The translations under genes were made by a program, and so were the position numbers. The notes beneath the pieces are model-generated. The model did not search any database and was not told the origin of the DNA. It saw only the letters and a list, made by a program, of their open reading frames with translations. A stretch of 32,168 nt of DNA from JADFRG01 sp036986135 (GTDB lineage Bacteria; Chloroflexota; Anaerolineae; Anaerolineales; E44-bin32): contig BTQZ01000029.1 of the NCBI GenBank assembly GCA_036986135.1, positions 1 to 32,168 of the forward strand, written 5' to 3'. How positions within the stretch are numbered: the first letter of the stretch is position 1; every line of letters begins with the position of its first letter. Positions 1-7,637 of the stretch are shown here, in pieces.

Positions 1-315
1 CTCGACCTTCTCCCCGCGGCCCTGCTCCGGGGACATATGGCAGGCGTCCCCGCGACCGTACCGCTCTGAGTCAGCTGGCTGCCCCCCACGATCTTGGCCA
101 GGCCAGTCCGGCTTCGGCAGCAGAATGTTGTCGGGCTTGATATCCCGGTGCACGACTCCTTGTTCGTGCGCATACTGCAGCGCTCCCGCGATCTGACCGA
201 TCAGCCCACTCATCTGTTCCGGGGCCATAGGAATTCCCAGCAGCTCGGACAGAGTACCGGATTCCACGAACTCCATGACGATGGGGGAAATTTCATAAAT
301 GGCGGCGCCAGCCCT
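1..315 (-). pseudogene. Ser/Thr protein kinase remnant (catalytic domain fragment)
   Basis: Read on the minus strand from about 315 to 1, this fragment carries PIVMEFVESGTL (hinge region), then the catalytic loop VVHRDIKPDNILL at about 155-118, and MSPEQGRGE at about 36-10. These are diagnostic of Hanks-type kinases. The frame has a stop at 316-318, so the glycine-rich loop and the lysine lobe are absent. Between KPDW (about 105) and MSPEQ (36) the frame reads nonsense, but the next frame reads GLAKIVGGSQLTQSG and then TVAGTPA. That is the expected activation segment after DFG. A loss of two bases at about 105 and one at about 38 would explain it. The left end is cut by the window edge. I read it as a decayed gene; indel errors in the assembly are the alternative, but they would not explain the missing N-terminus. 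Confidence 0.75.
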
Positions 316-1528
316 TCACAAGTTCGGGGAGCGGCGGCCCCGGCGTCAGCCGTAGTCCAAGGACTCCAGCTAGCGACTTAAGCGAGTGCTGGGCGGTTCC
401 GACGGCACGCCCCTCTTCATCTGCGGCTTGGATCTCCTGCGCAAGCCGAAGAATGACCCGGACGGCTTCAGTGGCATTGAGATCGGCCTCCATCGCCGTC
501 ACAAACTCGGCCTCCGCCTCTGCGGGCTCGAGCTCCGGCCCGGATCCATTCTTTTCCTGCACCGAGCGTCTCAGCGTATCGGTCCACTCGGCAGCCATCT
601 CCAGCTCTTGCTCTGAATGATTCCAGGGCTCCCGATAATGGTGATGGGCCAGATATAAGCGGATGGCGTTGGGAGACCAGCTCTCGAGCAATTCGCGGAT
701 GAGCACCAGGTTTCCGAGGGACTTACTCATTTTCTCGCCCTCATGCTCGACCATCGCGATGTGCATCCAAACGCGAGACAGTGGAACGCCGTGCAGTGCC
801 TCCGACTGTGCGATCTCGCTTTCGTGGTGTGGGAAGATGAGATCTCCGCCGCCGGCATGGACGTCGAGTGTCGCCCCAAGCCGTCCGGCTAAAGTGGAGC
901 ACTCGATATGCCAGCCGGGTCTTCCCGGCCCCCAGGGGCTCTCCCAGGCCGGCTCGCCGGCCTGCTGCGCTTGCCAGAGCACAAAGTCAAGCGGCTGACG
1001 CTTATTGGGATCGTCCGGCGAATTACCGCGTTCGTTCGCGATTGGCAGCATCTCCTCCCTTGAGAGTTTGGAAAGCCTACCGTACTCGGGCCAGGATTTC
1101 AGATCATAATAGACCGATCCACCTCTAACGTACGCATGACCCGCCTCGATCAGTCTCTGCACCTCTTGCACGATTTCCGGAATGGCGGATGAGGCACGCG
1201 GCAGCTCATCTGGAGCACGGACATTCAACGCGATCATGTCCTCAATGAATTGTGCCGTCCAGCGGTCGCCGAGCCGCTTCCAGTCTTCGCCGCTCTTGGT
1301 CGCCTTACGCAGCATGTCATCGTCGATATCTGTGACATTCTGGATGTAGCGTGTGGTCCTTCCCATGTATTCGAGGGTTCGAATGAGGATGTCCACCGTG
1401 CAGTAGGTAAATGCGTGCCCCAGGTGCGTTGTGTCATACGGGGTAATCCCACAAACGTAGAGCCGAATTTCTTCGCCCTGAGGATTAAACTGCTCAACTG
1501 AGTTCGTCAGGCTGTTGAATAGCTGCAT
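293..1528 (-). CDS. cysS: Cysteinyl-tRNA synthetase / MshC-like cysteine ligase
   Basis: This 411-residue class I ligase activates cysteine with ATP. LYVCGITPYDTTHLGH holds the zinc-ligand Cys and the HIGH-type motif. IQNVTDIDDDML, GWHIECS and FPHHESEIAQSE supply the remaining zinc ligands, and EKMSKSLGN is the KMSKS loop. The ATG at 1528 was chosen because the family match starts there (MQLFNSLTNSV); upstream codons of the longer frame run through a hairpin at 1626-1655. No clear ribosome binding site is seen. A short DALR-like helical part (FVTAMEADLNATEAV) follows, then the protein stops. The length and the THLGHA signature resemble mycothiol ligase MshC (about 410 residues) as much as CysRS (usually 450 or more), so the acceptor, tRNA or glucosaminyl-inositol, is undecided. 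The 3' end directly abuts the kinase remnant. Confidence 0.85.
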   Translation of the reverse strand: MQLFNSLTNSVEQFNPQGEEIRLYVCGITPYDTTHLGHAFTYCTVDILIRTLEYMGRTTRYIQNVTDIDDDMLRKATKSGEDWKRLGDRWTAQFIEDMIALNVRAPDELPRASSAIPEIVQEVQRLIEAGHAYVRGGSVYYDLKSWPEYGRLSKLSREEMLPIANERGNSPDDPNKRQPLDFVLWQAQQAGEPAWESPWGPGRPGWHIECSTLAGRLGATLDVHAGGGDLIFPHHESEIAQSEALHGVPLSRVWMHIAMVEHEGEKMSKSLGNLVLIRELLESWSPNAIRLYLAHHHYREPWNHSEQELEMAAEWTDTLRRSVQEKNGSGPELEPAEAEAEFVTAMEADLNATEAVRVILRLAQEIQAADEEGRAVGTAQHSLKSLAGVLGLRLTPGPPLPELVKGWRRHL

Positions 1529-1625
1529 AATTTGATCGCGGGGTCGTCCAATTTTACTCTGCGCACTCGCAAGGGCATTGAAGGTCGTGGAGCGGTCTGT
1601 CGCGCGAAGGCCACTCTTAAAGGCT

Positions 1626-1655
1626 AGAGCAGGAGGCATTGATGCCTCCTGCTCT
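1626..1655 (-). terminator. Perfect 14-bp inverted repeat, probable terminator
   Basis: AGAGCAGGAGGCAT at 1626-1639 pairs perfectly with ATGCCTCCTGCTCT at 1642-1655 around a 2-base centre. It lies 20 bases past the stop of the minus-strand solute-binding protein remnant and is followed on that strand by AGCCTTTAAG, a weak T tract. A terminator for the transporter gene is the simplest reading. It also lies between that gene and cysS, so it may insulate cysS. Confidence 0.6.
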
Positions 1656-1674
1656 GTGGCTCACCGATTAGCAA

Positions 1675-2076
1675 TCAATCACAGCTTGCAGGCTTGGTGA
1701 TGCCTTCCCAATCAAACCAGTATTGGCCAATAACTGGGATATTTTCCACACAAGCTTTCTCGACGCGGAAAATATTGGCGAAGTACGGAATGATCGTGCC
1801 GCCTTCTTCATGCAGCATCGTTTGAGCATCCAAGTAGTGTTGACGCCCAGCATCGAAGTCCGGCTCGGACGAAGCGGCATCGAGCATGGCGTCGTACTCC
1901 GGGACGTTCCAATAAGACTCGTTCCAGGCGCCACCGGAACGGAAGCTCTCATTGAGAGCCTGGTCCGCCGTTCGTTCATTCCAGCAGGTCACCAGGAAGG
2001 GTTGTATCATCCACCTGATGTGATTCCGGCTTGACGATCCTGCTAAGTTTTGGCTGATTTGTGAAGAACCCGACAA
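1675..2076 (-). pseudogene. 3' remnant of peptide/nickel-type ABC transporter solute-binding protein (SBP family 5)
   Basis: Only the last 115 or so residues of a family 5 periplasmic binding protein remain. The segment with ADQALNESFRSGGAWNESYWN, then EYDAMLDAASSEPD and HEEGGTIIPYFANIFRVEKACVE, matches the C-terminal lobe of DppA/OppA-type proteins. A complete member has about 500-600 residues, with a lipoprotein signal at the start. Here the homology starts at roughly 2035 and no N-terminal lobe or permease gene precedes it. The open frame from 2076 is simply the chance extension into unrelated sequence. The gene must have lost its 5' four-fifths by deletion or rearrangement. The original stop codon and terminator hairpin are preserved. 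Confidence 0.75.
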
Positions 2077-2100
2077 TCCAGCGACAACTCTCTTTCTAAA

Positions 2101-2209
2101 GGAGCTGGAAAGAATGCGAGCGCAGTAGCGTCATTGGCTGGATCCGCGCTATTGATTCGCAGCGTCAGGAGAACCTGACAAGCGAAGCTGAAGAGACGAG
2201 GTGCAGATC
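2101..2209 (+). promoter_or_regulatory. Possible structured leader upstream of the DUF169 gene
   Basis: Nested complementary arms occur before the start: TGCGA (2115-2119) with TCGCA (2157-2161), enclosing TAGCG (2126-2130) with CGCTA (2147-2151). A separate hairpin follows, GTCAGG (2164-2169) with CCTGAC (2174-2179) around AGAA. The ribosome binding site GAGGTG lies at 2199-2204. I do not recognise a known riboswitch class. The stems are short, so this is suggestive only. Confidence 0.3.
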
Positions 2210-3013
2210 ATGGCAGATGTGAAGGAGCTAGATCAGGCATTGAGCAAATACATTCGCCCATTGACATTTCCCCTGGCGATCAAGATGCTCAAATCGGAGG
2301 ATCAAATACCCGAAAAAACCCGTAGACCCTTTCAGCAGATGAAAAAGCGCATTGCCATCTGCCAGGGTATTGGTATGGCGAGGAAGTACGGATGGTCAAT
2401 CGCAATGGGCAAGGAGGACATGCAATGCGCTCTTGGCGCAGCCCCCTTCGGATTCTTCAAGGACACCAGCTTCTTTGATGAGGGAAACATGGCCCAAGGG
2501 ATGTTCACCGTTTCGAGAGAGGTCGGAAAGAGGGAAGAGGATCTCGTCGATCGGTTTGATCATGAGACCTACAGCCACATTCTGGTGGCGCCTCTCCACA
2601 GGACTGCATTTGATCCGGACCTCTACATGCTCTACGGCAATCCTGCCCAGATCATGAGACTCATTCAGGGCCTCCTCTACAACGTGGGCGGCGCCGTGCA
2701 GTCTGCCTCAATGGGGCGTCTCGGCTGTGCGACGATCATCACTGCGATTCAGAACGAAGAAAGCCGGTATCTCGTTCCTGGAAACGGGGACAGGATTTTT
2801 GGCATGACCCAGGATGATGAGATGGCGTTCGTACTGCACCCCTCCAAGGTGGACGATCTGATTGACGGCCTGGAAAAGACGCACAAAGCCGGGATCCGCT
2901 ATCCGATCACAAGCTTCTTTGATTTTGAGCCGACGCTCCCACCAACCTACCAGGAACAAATGAAGATCTGGGAGGAAGCGGGGGAGCTCGCGCTGCACAT
3001 AGACAGCTGTTGA
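2210..3013 (+). CDS. DUF169 family protein
   Basis: This 267-residue soluble protein matches the DUF169 family, which has no established function and is common in methanogens, acetogens and other anaerobes. Family-like features are the opening FPLAIKMLKSEDQIP, the CQGIGMARKYGWSIAMGKEDMQCALG block with two cysteines, and GNPAQIMRLIQGLLYNVGG near the middle. The ATG at 2210 is preferred over the GTG at 2201 because GAGGTG sits about six bases before it. No signal peptide or membrane segment is seen. It is 66 bases upstream of a MtaA-like methyltransferase on the same strand, so the two are probably co-transcribed. The context suggests a role in corrinoid or C1 chemistry, perhaps substrate or cofactor binding, but that is inference. 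Confidence 0.85.
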   Translation: MADVKELDQALSKYIRPLTFPLAIKMLKSEDQIPEKTRRPFQQMKKRIAICQGIGMARKYGWSIAMGKEDMQCALGAAPFGFFKDTSFFDEGNMAQGMFTVSREVGKREEDLVDRFDHETYSHILVAPLHRTAFDPDLYMLYGNPAQIMRLIQGLLYNVGGAVQSASMGRLGCATIITAIQNEESRYLVPGNGDRIFGMTQDDEMAFVLHPSKVDDLIDGLEKTHKAGIRYPITSFFDFEPTLPPTYQEQMKIWEEAGELALHIDSC

Positions 3014-3079
3014 TTGAGCCCGGCGGCTCTCAATGGGGCTGAATGATTGGGAAGCTCTCAACAGAGAGGTGAATGAAAA

Positions 3080-4126
3080 ATGGGAGCCATGAGCGGTAGG
3101 CAAAGAATATCCGCGGCCTTCAAGAAGACCTTTTCAGATCAAGAGCCCGAGATCGACCGAGTTCCAGCGTACATATTCACTGGCATATGTAACGCGCAGC
3201 TCATCGGGGCATCGATGAGCGACTTCCTGCGGGATCCCAAGGTGTTTGTGAAGGCTCAAGTCGCCGCCTATGAGCGCTACAAGCCTGACATTCTCATCAT
3301 GATGCGTGACCTGCTGATGGATGTCGAAGCGCTCGGCAATGAATTGCGGTTTCCAGAGCACAGCATGTGTATATCCAAGACCGAAGTACTCAAGGAGGAT
3401 AAAGGGAAGCTGAGCAGCCTAAAGCTCGCTGATCCCAAGAAAGATGGGCGACTGCCCGACTATCTCATGGCATGTGCTGAAACCAAGGACATCCTTTCCG
3501 ATGTCATCGTATCGGCGGTTATTGCCGGTCCGTGGACGATCGCTATGGGGCTAAGAGGGGCGACAGAGCTCATCTTAGACTCAATGAATGATCCCGATTA
3601 CGTCCATCAGCTGATGGCCTTCTGCACGCAAGCAAGCATAGACCTTACGGAGGAATTGGCTGAAATTGGGGTGGGGATCGGCTATTCTGAGGCTCCCGCT
3701 TCTTGCAGCCTGATTTCGCCTGACATGTACAAGAGCTTCGTGCTCCCGTATCACAAGGAAATCGTTGCCCATTTCCAGGAGAAGAAAGTGGGCGTCGGTC
3801 TTCACATCTGCGGAAACGCCGATCCGATCGTAGAGGACATAGTCAGCACCGGCGCCTCCAATATCAGCATCGACTCCGGAACAGGTATGGAAAGGGCTGT
3901 AGAGGCGAGCAGGGGCAAGGCTGTTCTCATCGGCAACGTCGACACCGACACATTTATGGCAGAGAGCAAAGACGAAATGAGGCAAGCCATCCAGAGCTGC
4001 ATCGAGCTTGCTCCCGCGGACAGCGGATACATCCTTGCCCCAGGTTGCGAAGTTCCAGGCGCAGCTCCGGCTGAGAAGATCGACTGGTTCATGGAGTTGG
4101 CCGAAGAACTGGGCACGTACCACTAG
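3080..4126 (+). CDS. URO-D superfamily corrinoid methyltransferase (MtaA/CmuA-like)
   Basis: This 348-residue TIM-barrel protein belongs to the uroporphyrinogen decarboxylase superfamily, in the branch that includes methylcobamide:CoM methyltransferases MtaA/MtbA and CmuA. The zinc-binding set H-x-C...C is present as LHICGN (H242, C244) and LAPGCEVPG (C323), with spacing close to that of MtaA. True uroporphyrinogen decarboxylases lack this triad. A ribosome binding site, GAGGTG, precedes the ATG by about eight bases. It follows the DUF169 gene and lies in an island with a methyl-H4folate methyltransferase and corrinoid reactivation genes. It probably transfers a methyl group between a corrinoid protein and a thiol or other acceptor. 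The actual acceptor cannot be read from the sequence; CoM is unlikely in a bacterium of this kind. Confidence 0.85.
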   Translation: MGAMSGRQRISAAFKKTFSDQEPEIDRVPAYIFTGICNAQLIGASMSDFLRDPKVFVKAQVAAYERYKPDILIMMRDLLMDVEALGNELRFPEHSMCISKTEVLKEDKGKLSSLKLADPKKDGRLPDYLMACAETKDILSDVIVSAVIAGPWTIAMGLRGATELILDSMNDPDYVHQLMAFCTQASIDLTEELAEIGVGIGYSEAPASCSLISPDMYKSFVLPYHKEIVAHFQEKKVGVGLHICGNADPIVEDIVSTGASNISIDSGTGMERAVEASRGKAVLIGNVDTDTFMAESKDEMRQAIQSCIELAPADSGYILAPGCEVPGAAPAEKIDWFMELAEELGTYH

Positions 4127-4457
4127 GCCAAATCGTGTCGGATTGTCAGTTGGGGGATTTGATCGCGCGCTACGCGGTCCGCGACCAAGCACTTTCCCCA
4201 CGCGGATTATACGAAGTCAATTCACCCAAAGCGAATGCTTAATCCAGGAAGGTCGAGATTCCAATAAGGCGAAAAGCCTGGATAGAAAGGGTGAACGCTC
4301 GAAAGAATAGTTAAGTGGGTGCTGCTCAGCATCCATCGGAACCCGAACAGTCCGATTCCTACTTCCGACTGCGCGGACAGCAATCGGGCTCCACATCTGG
4401 GTGGCTCTAACAGCTCTGCTTTTCTTGTCCGCGCAATATCATAAGGAGAAATCTCAC
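4127..4457 (+). other. 331-base non-coding stretch upstream of the CCR homologue
   Basis: No convincing gene is present; open frames here are tails of neighbouring frames. A hairpin GGGTGCT/AGCATCC lies at 4317-4334 (one G-U pair). The perfect 10-base inverted repeat described separately closes the last 66 bases before the ribosome binding site AAGGAG at about 4442-4447. The distance from the URO-D gene suggests that the CCR gene has its own promoter or leader control. Confidence 0.5.
4370..4435 (+). promoter_or_regulatory. Long-range inverted repeat in the CCR leader
   Basis: TGCGCGGACA at 4370-4379 is perfectly complementary to TGTCCGCGCA at 4426-4435, enclosing 46 bases that contain a short CCAC/GTGG pairing. 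The right arm ends nine bases before the AAGGAG ribosome binding site of the CCR gene. The position suits a cis-regulatory RNA or a DNA-looping operator. No known riboswitch consensus was recognised. Confidence 0.4.
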
Positions 4458-5696
4458 ATGGCTATCGCAACAAGCGTCGGCAGCTTGCCCGCTCTCGGGG
4501 AAATCCCCCAGAAAATGTTCGCTCAGGTCATACGGCAGGGCAGATTCGGCGACCCAAGAACCGCTTTTCAGATTGAGGAAGTCGATGTCCCCGAACTAAA
4601 ACCGAACGAGGTGCTGATTGCCGCTATGGCAGCCGGCATAAACTTCAACAATGTTTGGGCAGCACGAGGCATCCCGATCGACGTTATCCGGATCCGACAG
4701 AAGATGGGGGAGCCGTTTGACTTTCACATCGGTGGCAGTGATGTTTCCGGGATCGTATGGGCGGTTGGCGCTGAGGTTGGCGAGGTGTTCGTCGGGGATG
4801 AGGTCGTCGTCCACCACGGCTACTGGGATCCCGAGGATCCATGGATCAAGGCCGGAAAAGATCCGATGTTGGCGCCCTCGGCAGCTATTTGGGGATACAA
4901 CACCAACTTTGGATCTTTTGGACAGTTTTGTGTGGCGCAGTCGCACCAGGTCCTACCCAAGGCGCCCCACCTGACCTGGGAGGAAGCAGCTGCTCCGACC
5001 CTGGTCGGGACCACCGCCTACCGCATGCTATTTGGCTGGGCGGGCAACGTGCTGAAAGAGGGGGATGTCGTGCTGGTGTGGGGTGGCTCGGGCGGGCTGG
5101 GTTGCCAGGCGATTCAGCTAGCCATCGTGCATGGCGCTCGTGCGGTTGCCGTAGTGTCAGACGAAGAGCGCGGCGAGTTTTGCAGGAGCATCGGGGCTGC
5201 GGGCTATATCAATCGCAAGGACTTCTCCCACTGGGGCGTACCGCCGCATTGGACCGATGCTGAAGGGCAGAAAGATTGGACGCGCGGATGCAGGGCCTTT
5301 GGCAAGGCGATTTGGGAAGTCTTGGACGAACGACGAAACCCTAACATTGTTTTCGAGCATCCTGGAGAAGCCACAATTCCCACCAGCATCTTCGTGTGTG
5401 AGGCGGGAGGAATGGTCGTCATCTGCGCTGGGACAACCGGGTATTCTGCCATGGTCGATCTCCGATATCATTGGGTCCGGCAGAAGCGGCTCCAGGGATC
5501 GCATGGAAGTAATGATGAGCAGGCAAGTAGATACAATCAACTCGTCGTTGATAGAAGAATCGATCCGTGCCTTGGAGAGGTTTATTCATTCGAGGATATT
5601 GGAAAGGCGCATTACGATATGGAGCAAGGCAAGACAGTCTTTGGGAACCGGGTAGCACTGGTAGGCGCGTCTTCGAGGGGACAGGGTAAGAAGTAG
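4458..5696 (+). CDS. Crotonyl-CoA carboxylase/reductase-like enoyl-CoA reductase
   Basis: This 412-residue member of the medium-chain dehydrogenase superfamily closely follows crotonyl-CoA carboxylase/reductase (CCR), which reduces crotonyl-CoA with NADPH while fixing CO2. Family blocks are AAGINFNNVWAARG, SAAIWGYNTNFGSFGQF, the nucleotide-binding VWGGSGGLGCQAIQLA, FEHPGEATIPTSIFVC and RQKRLQGSH. The ATG at 4458 follows AAGGAGAAATCTCAC, an excellent ribosome binding site; the longer frame from 4401 has none. Of the four residues described for the CO2 pocket (Asn81, Phe170, Glu171, His365 in Kitasatospora CCR), my by-eye alignment gives Asn64, Tyr147, Asn148 and His349. The glutamate is therefore replaced by asparagine, and carboxylation may be weak or absent. 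It lies third in the plus-strand group after DUF169 and the URO-D methyltransferase. Confidence 0.85.
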   Translation: MAIATSVGSLPALGEIPQKMFAQVIRQGRFGDPRTAFQIEEVDVPELKPNEVLIAAMAAGINFNNVWAARGIPIDVIRIRQKMGEPFDFHIGGSDVSGIVWAVGAEVGEVFVGDEVVVHHGYWDPEDPWIKAGKDPMLAPSAAIWGYNTNFGSFGQFCVAQSHQVLPKAPHLTWEEAAAPTLVGTTAYRMLFGWAGNVLKEGDVVLVWGGSGGLGCQAIQLAIVHGARAVAVVSDEERGEFCRSIGAAGYINRKDFSHWGVPPHWTDAEGQKDWTRGCRAFGKAIWEVLDERRNPNIVFEHPGEATIPTSIFVCEAGGMVVICAGTTGYSAMVDLRYHWVRQKRLQGSHGSNDEQASRYNQLVVDRRIDPCLGEVYSFEDIGKAHYDMEQGKTVFGNRVALVGASSRGQGKK

Positions 5697-5730
5697 CGTG
5701 AACGCAGACAACTGAAGAGCTTGGCCGGGG

Positions 5731-5756
5731 AAACCTGCTAAAGCCGGAGTAGGTTT
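5731..5756 (+). terminator. Hairpin terminator between convergent CCR and RACo-like genes
   Basis: AAACCTGCT (5731-5739) pairs with AGTAGGTTT (5748-5756), nine pairs with one G-U, around an eight-base loop, and is followed by a further T. It lies 35 bases after the CCR stop. The A-rich left arm would give a T-tract on the other strand too, so it may serve both converging genes. Confidence 0.6.
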
Positions 5757-5813
5757 TGCCAGGATCTTCTTGGGGGTGAGTTCTTCGCTCGACGACCTAA
5801 CTGGATCGCTGGA

Positions 5814-7637
5814 TCAAGCCGGGAAGTGCATTGAACTGACAAACTTATCCAAGAAGCCACCATAAGTCGTCAATTCGATATACCGCATCTTTTGGAGAAT
5901 CCGCTCCGTCTCCTGTCGCTTCTCCTTCGATACAAGCAGTTGTTTCGCACCCGCTCCAGCCGCGTTGCCCACTTGCCTGAAGCGGGCCTCGGGCAAGTCT
6001 GGAAACATGCCGATCCTGATCGCGCTTTCCAATTTAAGGTACGTTCCAAACGCTCCGGCGACAATGATTTCGTCCAAATCCTGGGATTGAAGCCCGGCCT
6101 CGTTCAGTAGGACATCCGTGCCTGCGCGGATAGCTCCTTTGGCGAGCTGGATTTCGTGCACATCCGATCCGGTAACCCGGATGTCTTTTCCGTGGCCACT
6201 ATCCGCTGCCGGTACCAGTAGAAGATGCGCGTTTCTTCCCGATCCTTGGACGAACTGATGCGCCTTGTGCAGCCTGCCATTCCCTTCAATAGCTCCGGCT
6301 TCGAGCATCCCGGCCACCGCATCAAGAATCCCCGATCCACAGATCCCTACCGCTGGCTGATCTTCGATCGTGTATGTCCGCACCTGATCATCGATGATCT
6401 GAACACGTTCGATGGCGCCCGCTGAGGCCCGCATTCCATCTTGAATATGGGCTCCTTCAAACGCTGGGCCGGAAGCGCAGGAGCAGCTGAGGATCTCGTC
6501 ACGTTGGCTCAATGAGATCTCCGTGTTTGTCCCGATATCAACCGCAAGGATCCTCTTGTCTGAGCGTTCCACATCTGTAGCGAGCAACATCGCTAAATGA
6601 TCCGCCCCAACATAGCCGGCAAGAATGGGAGGGAAAAGAACCTTGGCCATGGGGGCCAGCCCTAGCCCAAGATCGGAGGCGTACACGTAAATGGTGTGAC
6701 TAAGTGCTGGAACATACGGAGCCATCCCCAATTGCTCGACTGGCAATCCTGCAAAGATGTGGTGCATGGCTGTATTGCCCACCACGACCGCATCGACGAT
6801 CTGGTCCCTTTCTACACCGGCCGACGAACACATCTCGGCGACCATGGTGTTGATCGCAATCGAGACATGCTCCTGTAAGGAAACTTGGCCATCTCCATGA
6901 TCCCTGATATAAGCAATGCGGCTGATGACATCTTCACCAAAACTGATTTGTGGGTTCATCGCTCCAAGCTTAGCCAGCGTCTTGCCGCTTTCAAGATCCA
7001 CCAGATAAGATGCCAATTTGGTGGTGCCGATATCGACGGCCAACCCCAACAGACGTTTCCCGGATGGGAGAAGCGTCACAATCTCGCCATCCCGCCAGAC
7101 AATCGACCCTTTCCAATCCTGCTTCCGTACGAGCAGCGGCAATTGCCGTAAAGTGCGGAGATCGAAACGTGAATTAGGCAATCCACGATCACTCAGCGCC
7201 TGCTCGATTCGACTAATGTCAGAGCGGAAATCAGTCGACGTCGGCGGTTCAATCTCAAGCTCGAGTGAGATCACAGCCGGGTCGGCCTCGAAATCGGCCT
7301 CTTCGCCCTCAATCTGGAGTCTTTGAACGCTCGTGAGCGATTCTGCAGGAACATAAACGGTCGCGTCTTCCAGCACTTCCGTTTGGCAAGCAAGCCGAAG
7401 ACCTGACCCGAGCTCGTCCTCGTCAAATACATCTTGCTCGATCAGCGAATGATCGCTGAGTTCTCCGCTTACTTGTCGAACGCGGCAGCTATCGCACGAA
7501 CCTACACCCCCGCAGACCGAGATGATTCCTACGCCAGCTGACTGAGCCGCGCTGAGAAGATCGGTTCCCTGCTCCACCTGAACCCTACGGCCGATAGGCT
7601 CGAAGATCACCTGCACGGTCTTGGGGACATCAGACAT
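5814..7637 (-). CDS. RACo-like corrinoid activation protein (2Fe-2S ferredoxin + ASKHA ATPase, DUF4445)
   Basis: This 607-residue protein is the ATP-driven reductive activator of corrinoid proteins (RACo/RamA-type function), which returns Co(II) to Co(I) after accidental oxidation. The N-terminus is a [2Fe-2S] ferredoxin domain with C42-x5-C48-x2-C51 and C84, the spacing known from Carboxydothermus RACo. A linker follows, and then an ASKHA ATPase with two phosphate-type motifs, VDIGTTK (201-207) and VDIGTN (366-371), plus VVVGNTAMHH (285-293) and GAFGTYL near the C-terminus. It starts just before the end of the activation-domain gene (they overlap by eight bases), so the two are translationally coupled. 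The chain of minus-strand genes above it supplies the methyltransferase and corrinoid protein that it would serve. The family assignment is strong; the exact client is inferred. Confidence 0.92.
   Translation of the reverse strand: MSDVPKTVQVIFEPIGRRVQVEQGTDLLSAAQSAGVGIISVCGGVGSCDSCRVRQVSGELSDHSLIEQDVFDEDELGSGLRLACQTEVLEDATVYVPAESLTSVQRLQIEGEEADFEADPAVISLELEIEPPTSTDFRSDISRIEQALSDRGLPNSRFDLRTLRQLPLLVRKQDWKGSIVWRDGEIVTLLPSGKRLLGLAVDIGTTKLASYLVDLESGKTLAKLGAMNPQISFGEDVISRIAYIRDHGDGQVSLQEHVSIAINTMVAEMCSSAGVERDQIVDAVVVGNTAMHHIFAGLPVEQLGMAPYVPALSHTIYVYASDLGLGLAPMAKVLFPPILAGYVGADHLAMLLATDVERSDKRILAVDIGTNTEISLSQRDEILSCSCASGPAFEGAHIQDGMRASAGAIERVQIIDDQVRTYTIEDQPAVGICGSGILDAVAGMLEAGAIEGNGRLHKAHQFVQGSGRNAHLLLVPAADSGHGKDIRVTGSDVHEIQLAKGAIRAGTDVLLNEAGLQSQDLDEIIVAGAFGTYLKLESAIRIGMFPDLPEARFRQVGNAAGAGAKQLLVSKEKRQETERILQKMRYIELTTYGGFLDKFVSSMHFPA

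Noticed and set aside
1360..1385. tRNA-like GGTTCGAAT within 1.3-1.4 kb
   Set aside because: No acceptor or anticodon stems surround it and it lies inside the cysS coding sequence.
3581..4201. 206-codon minus-strand frame opposite the URO-D gene
   Set aside because: It has no family features and the plus strand has the H-x-C...C methyltransferase motifs in frame.
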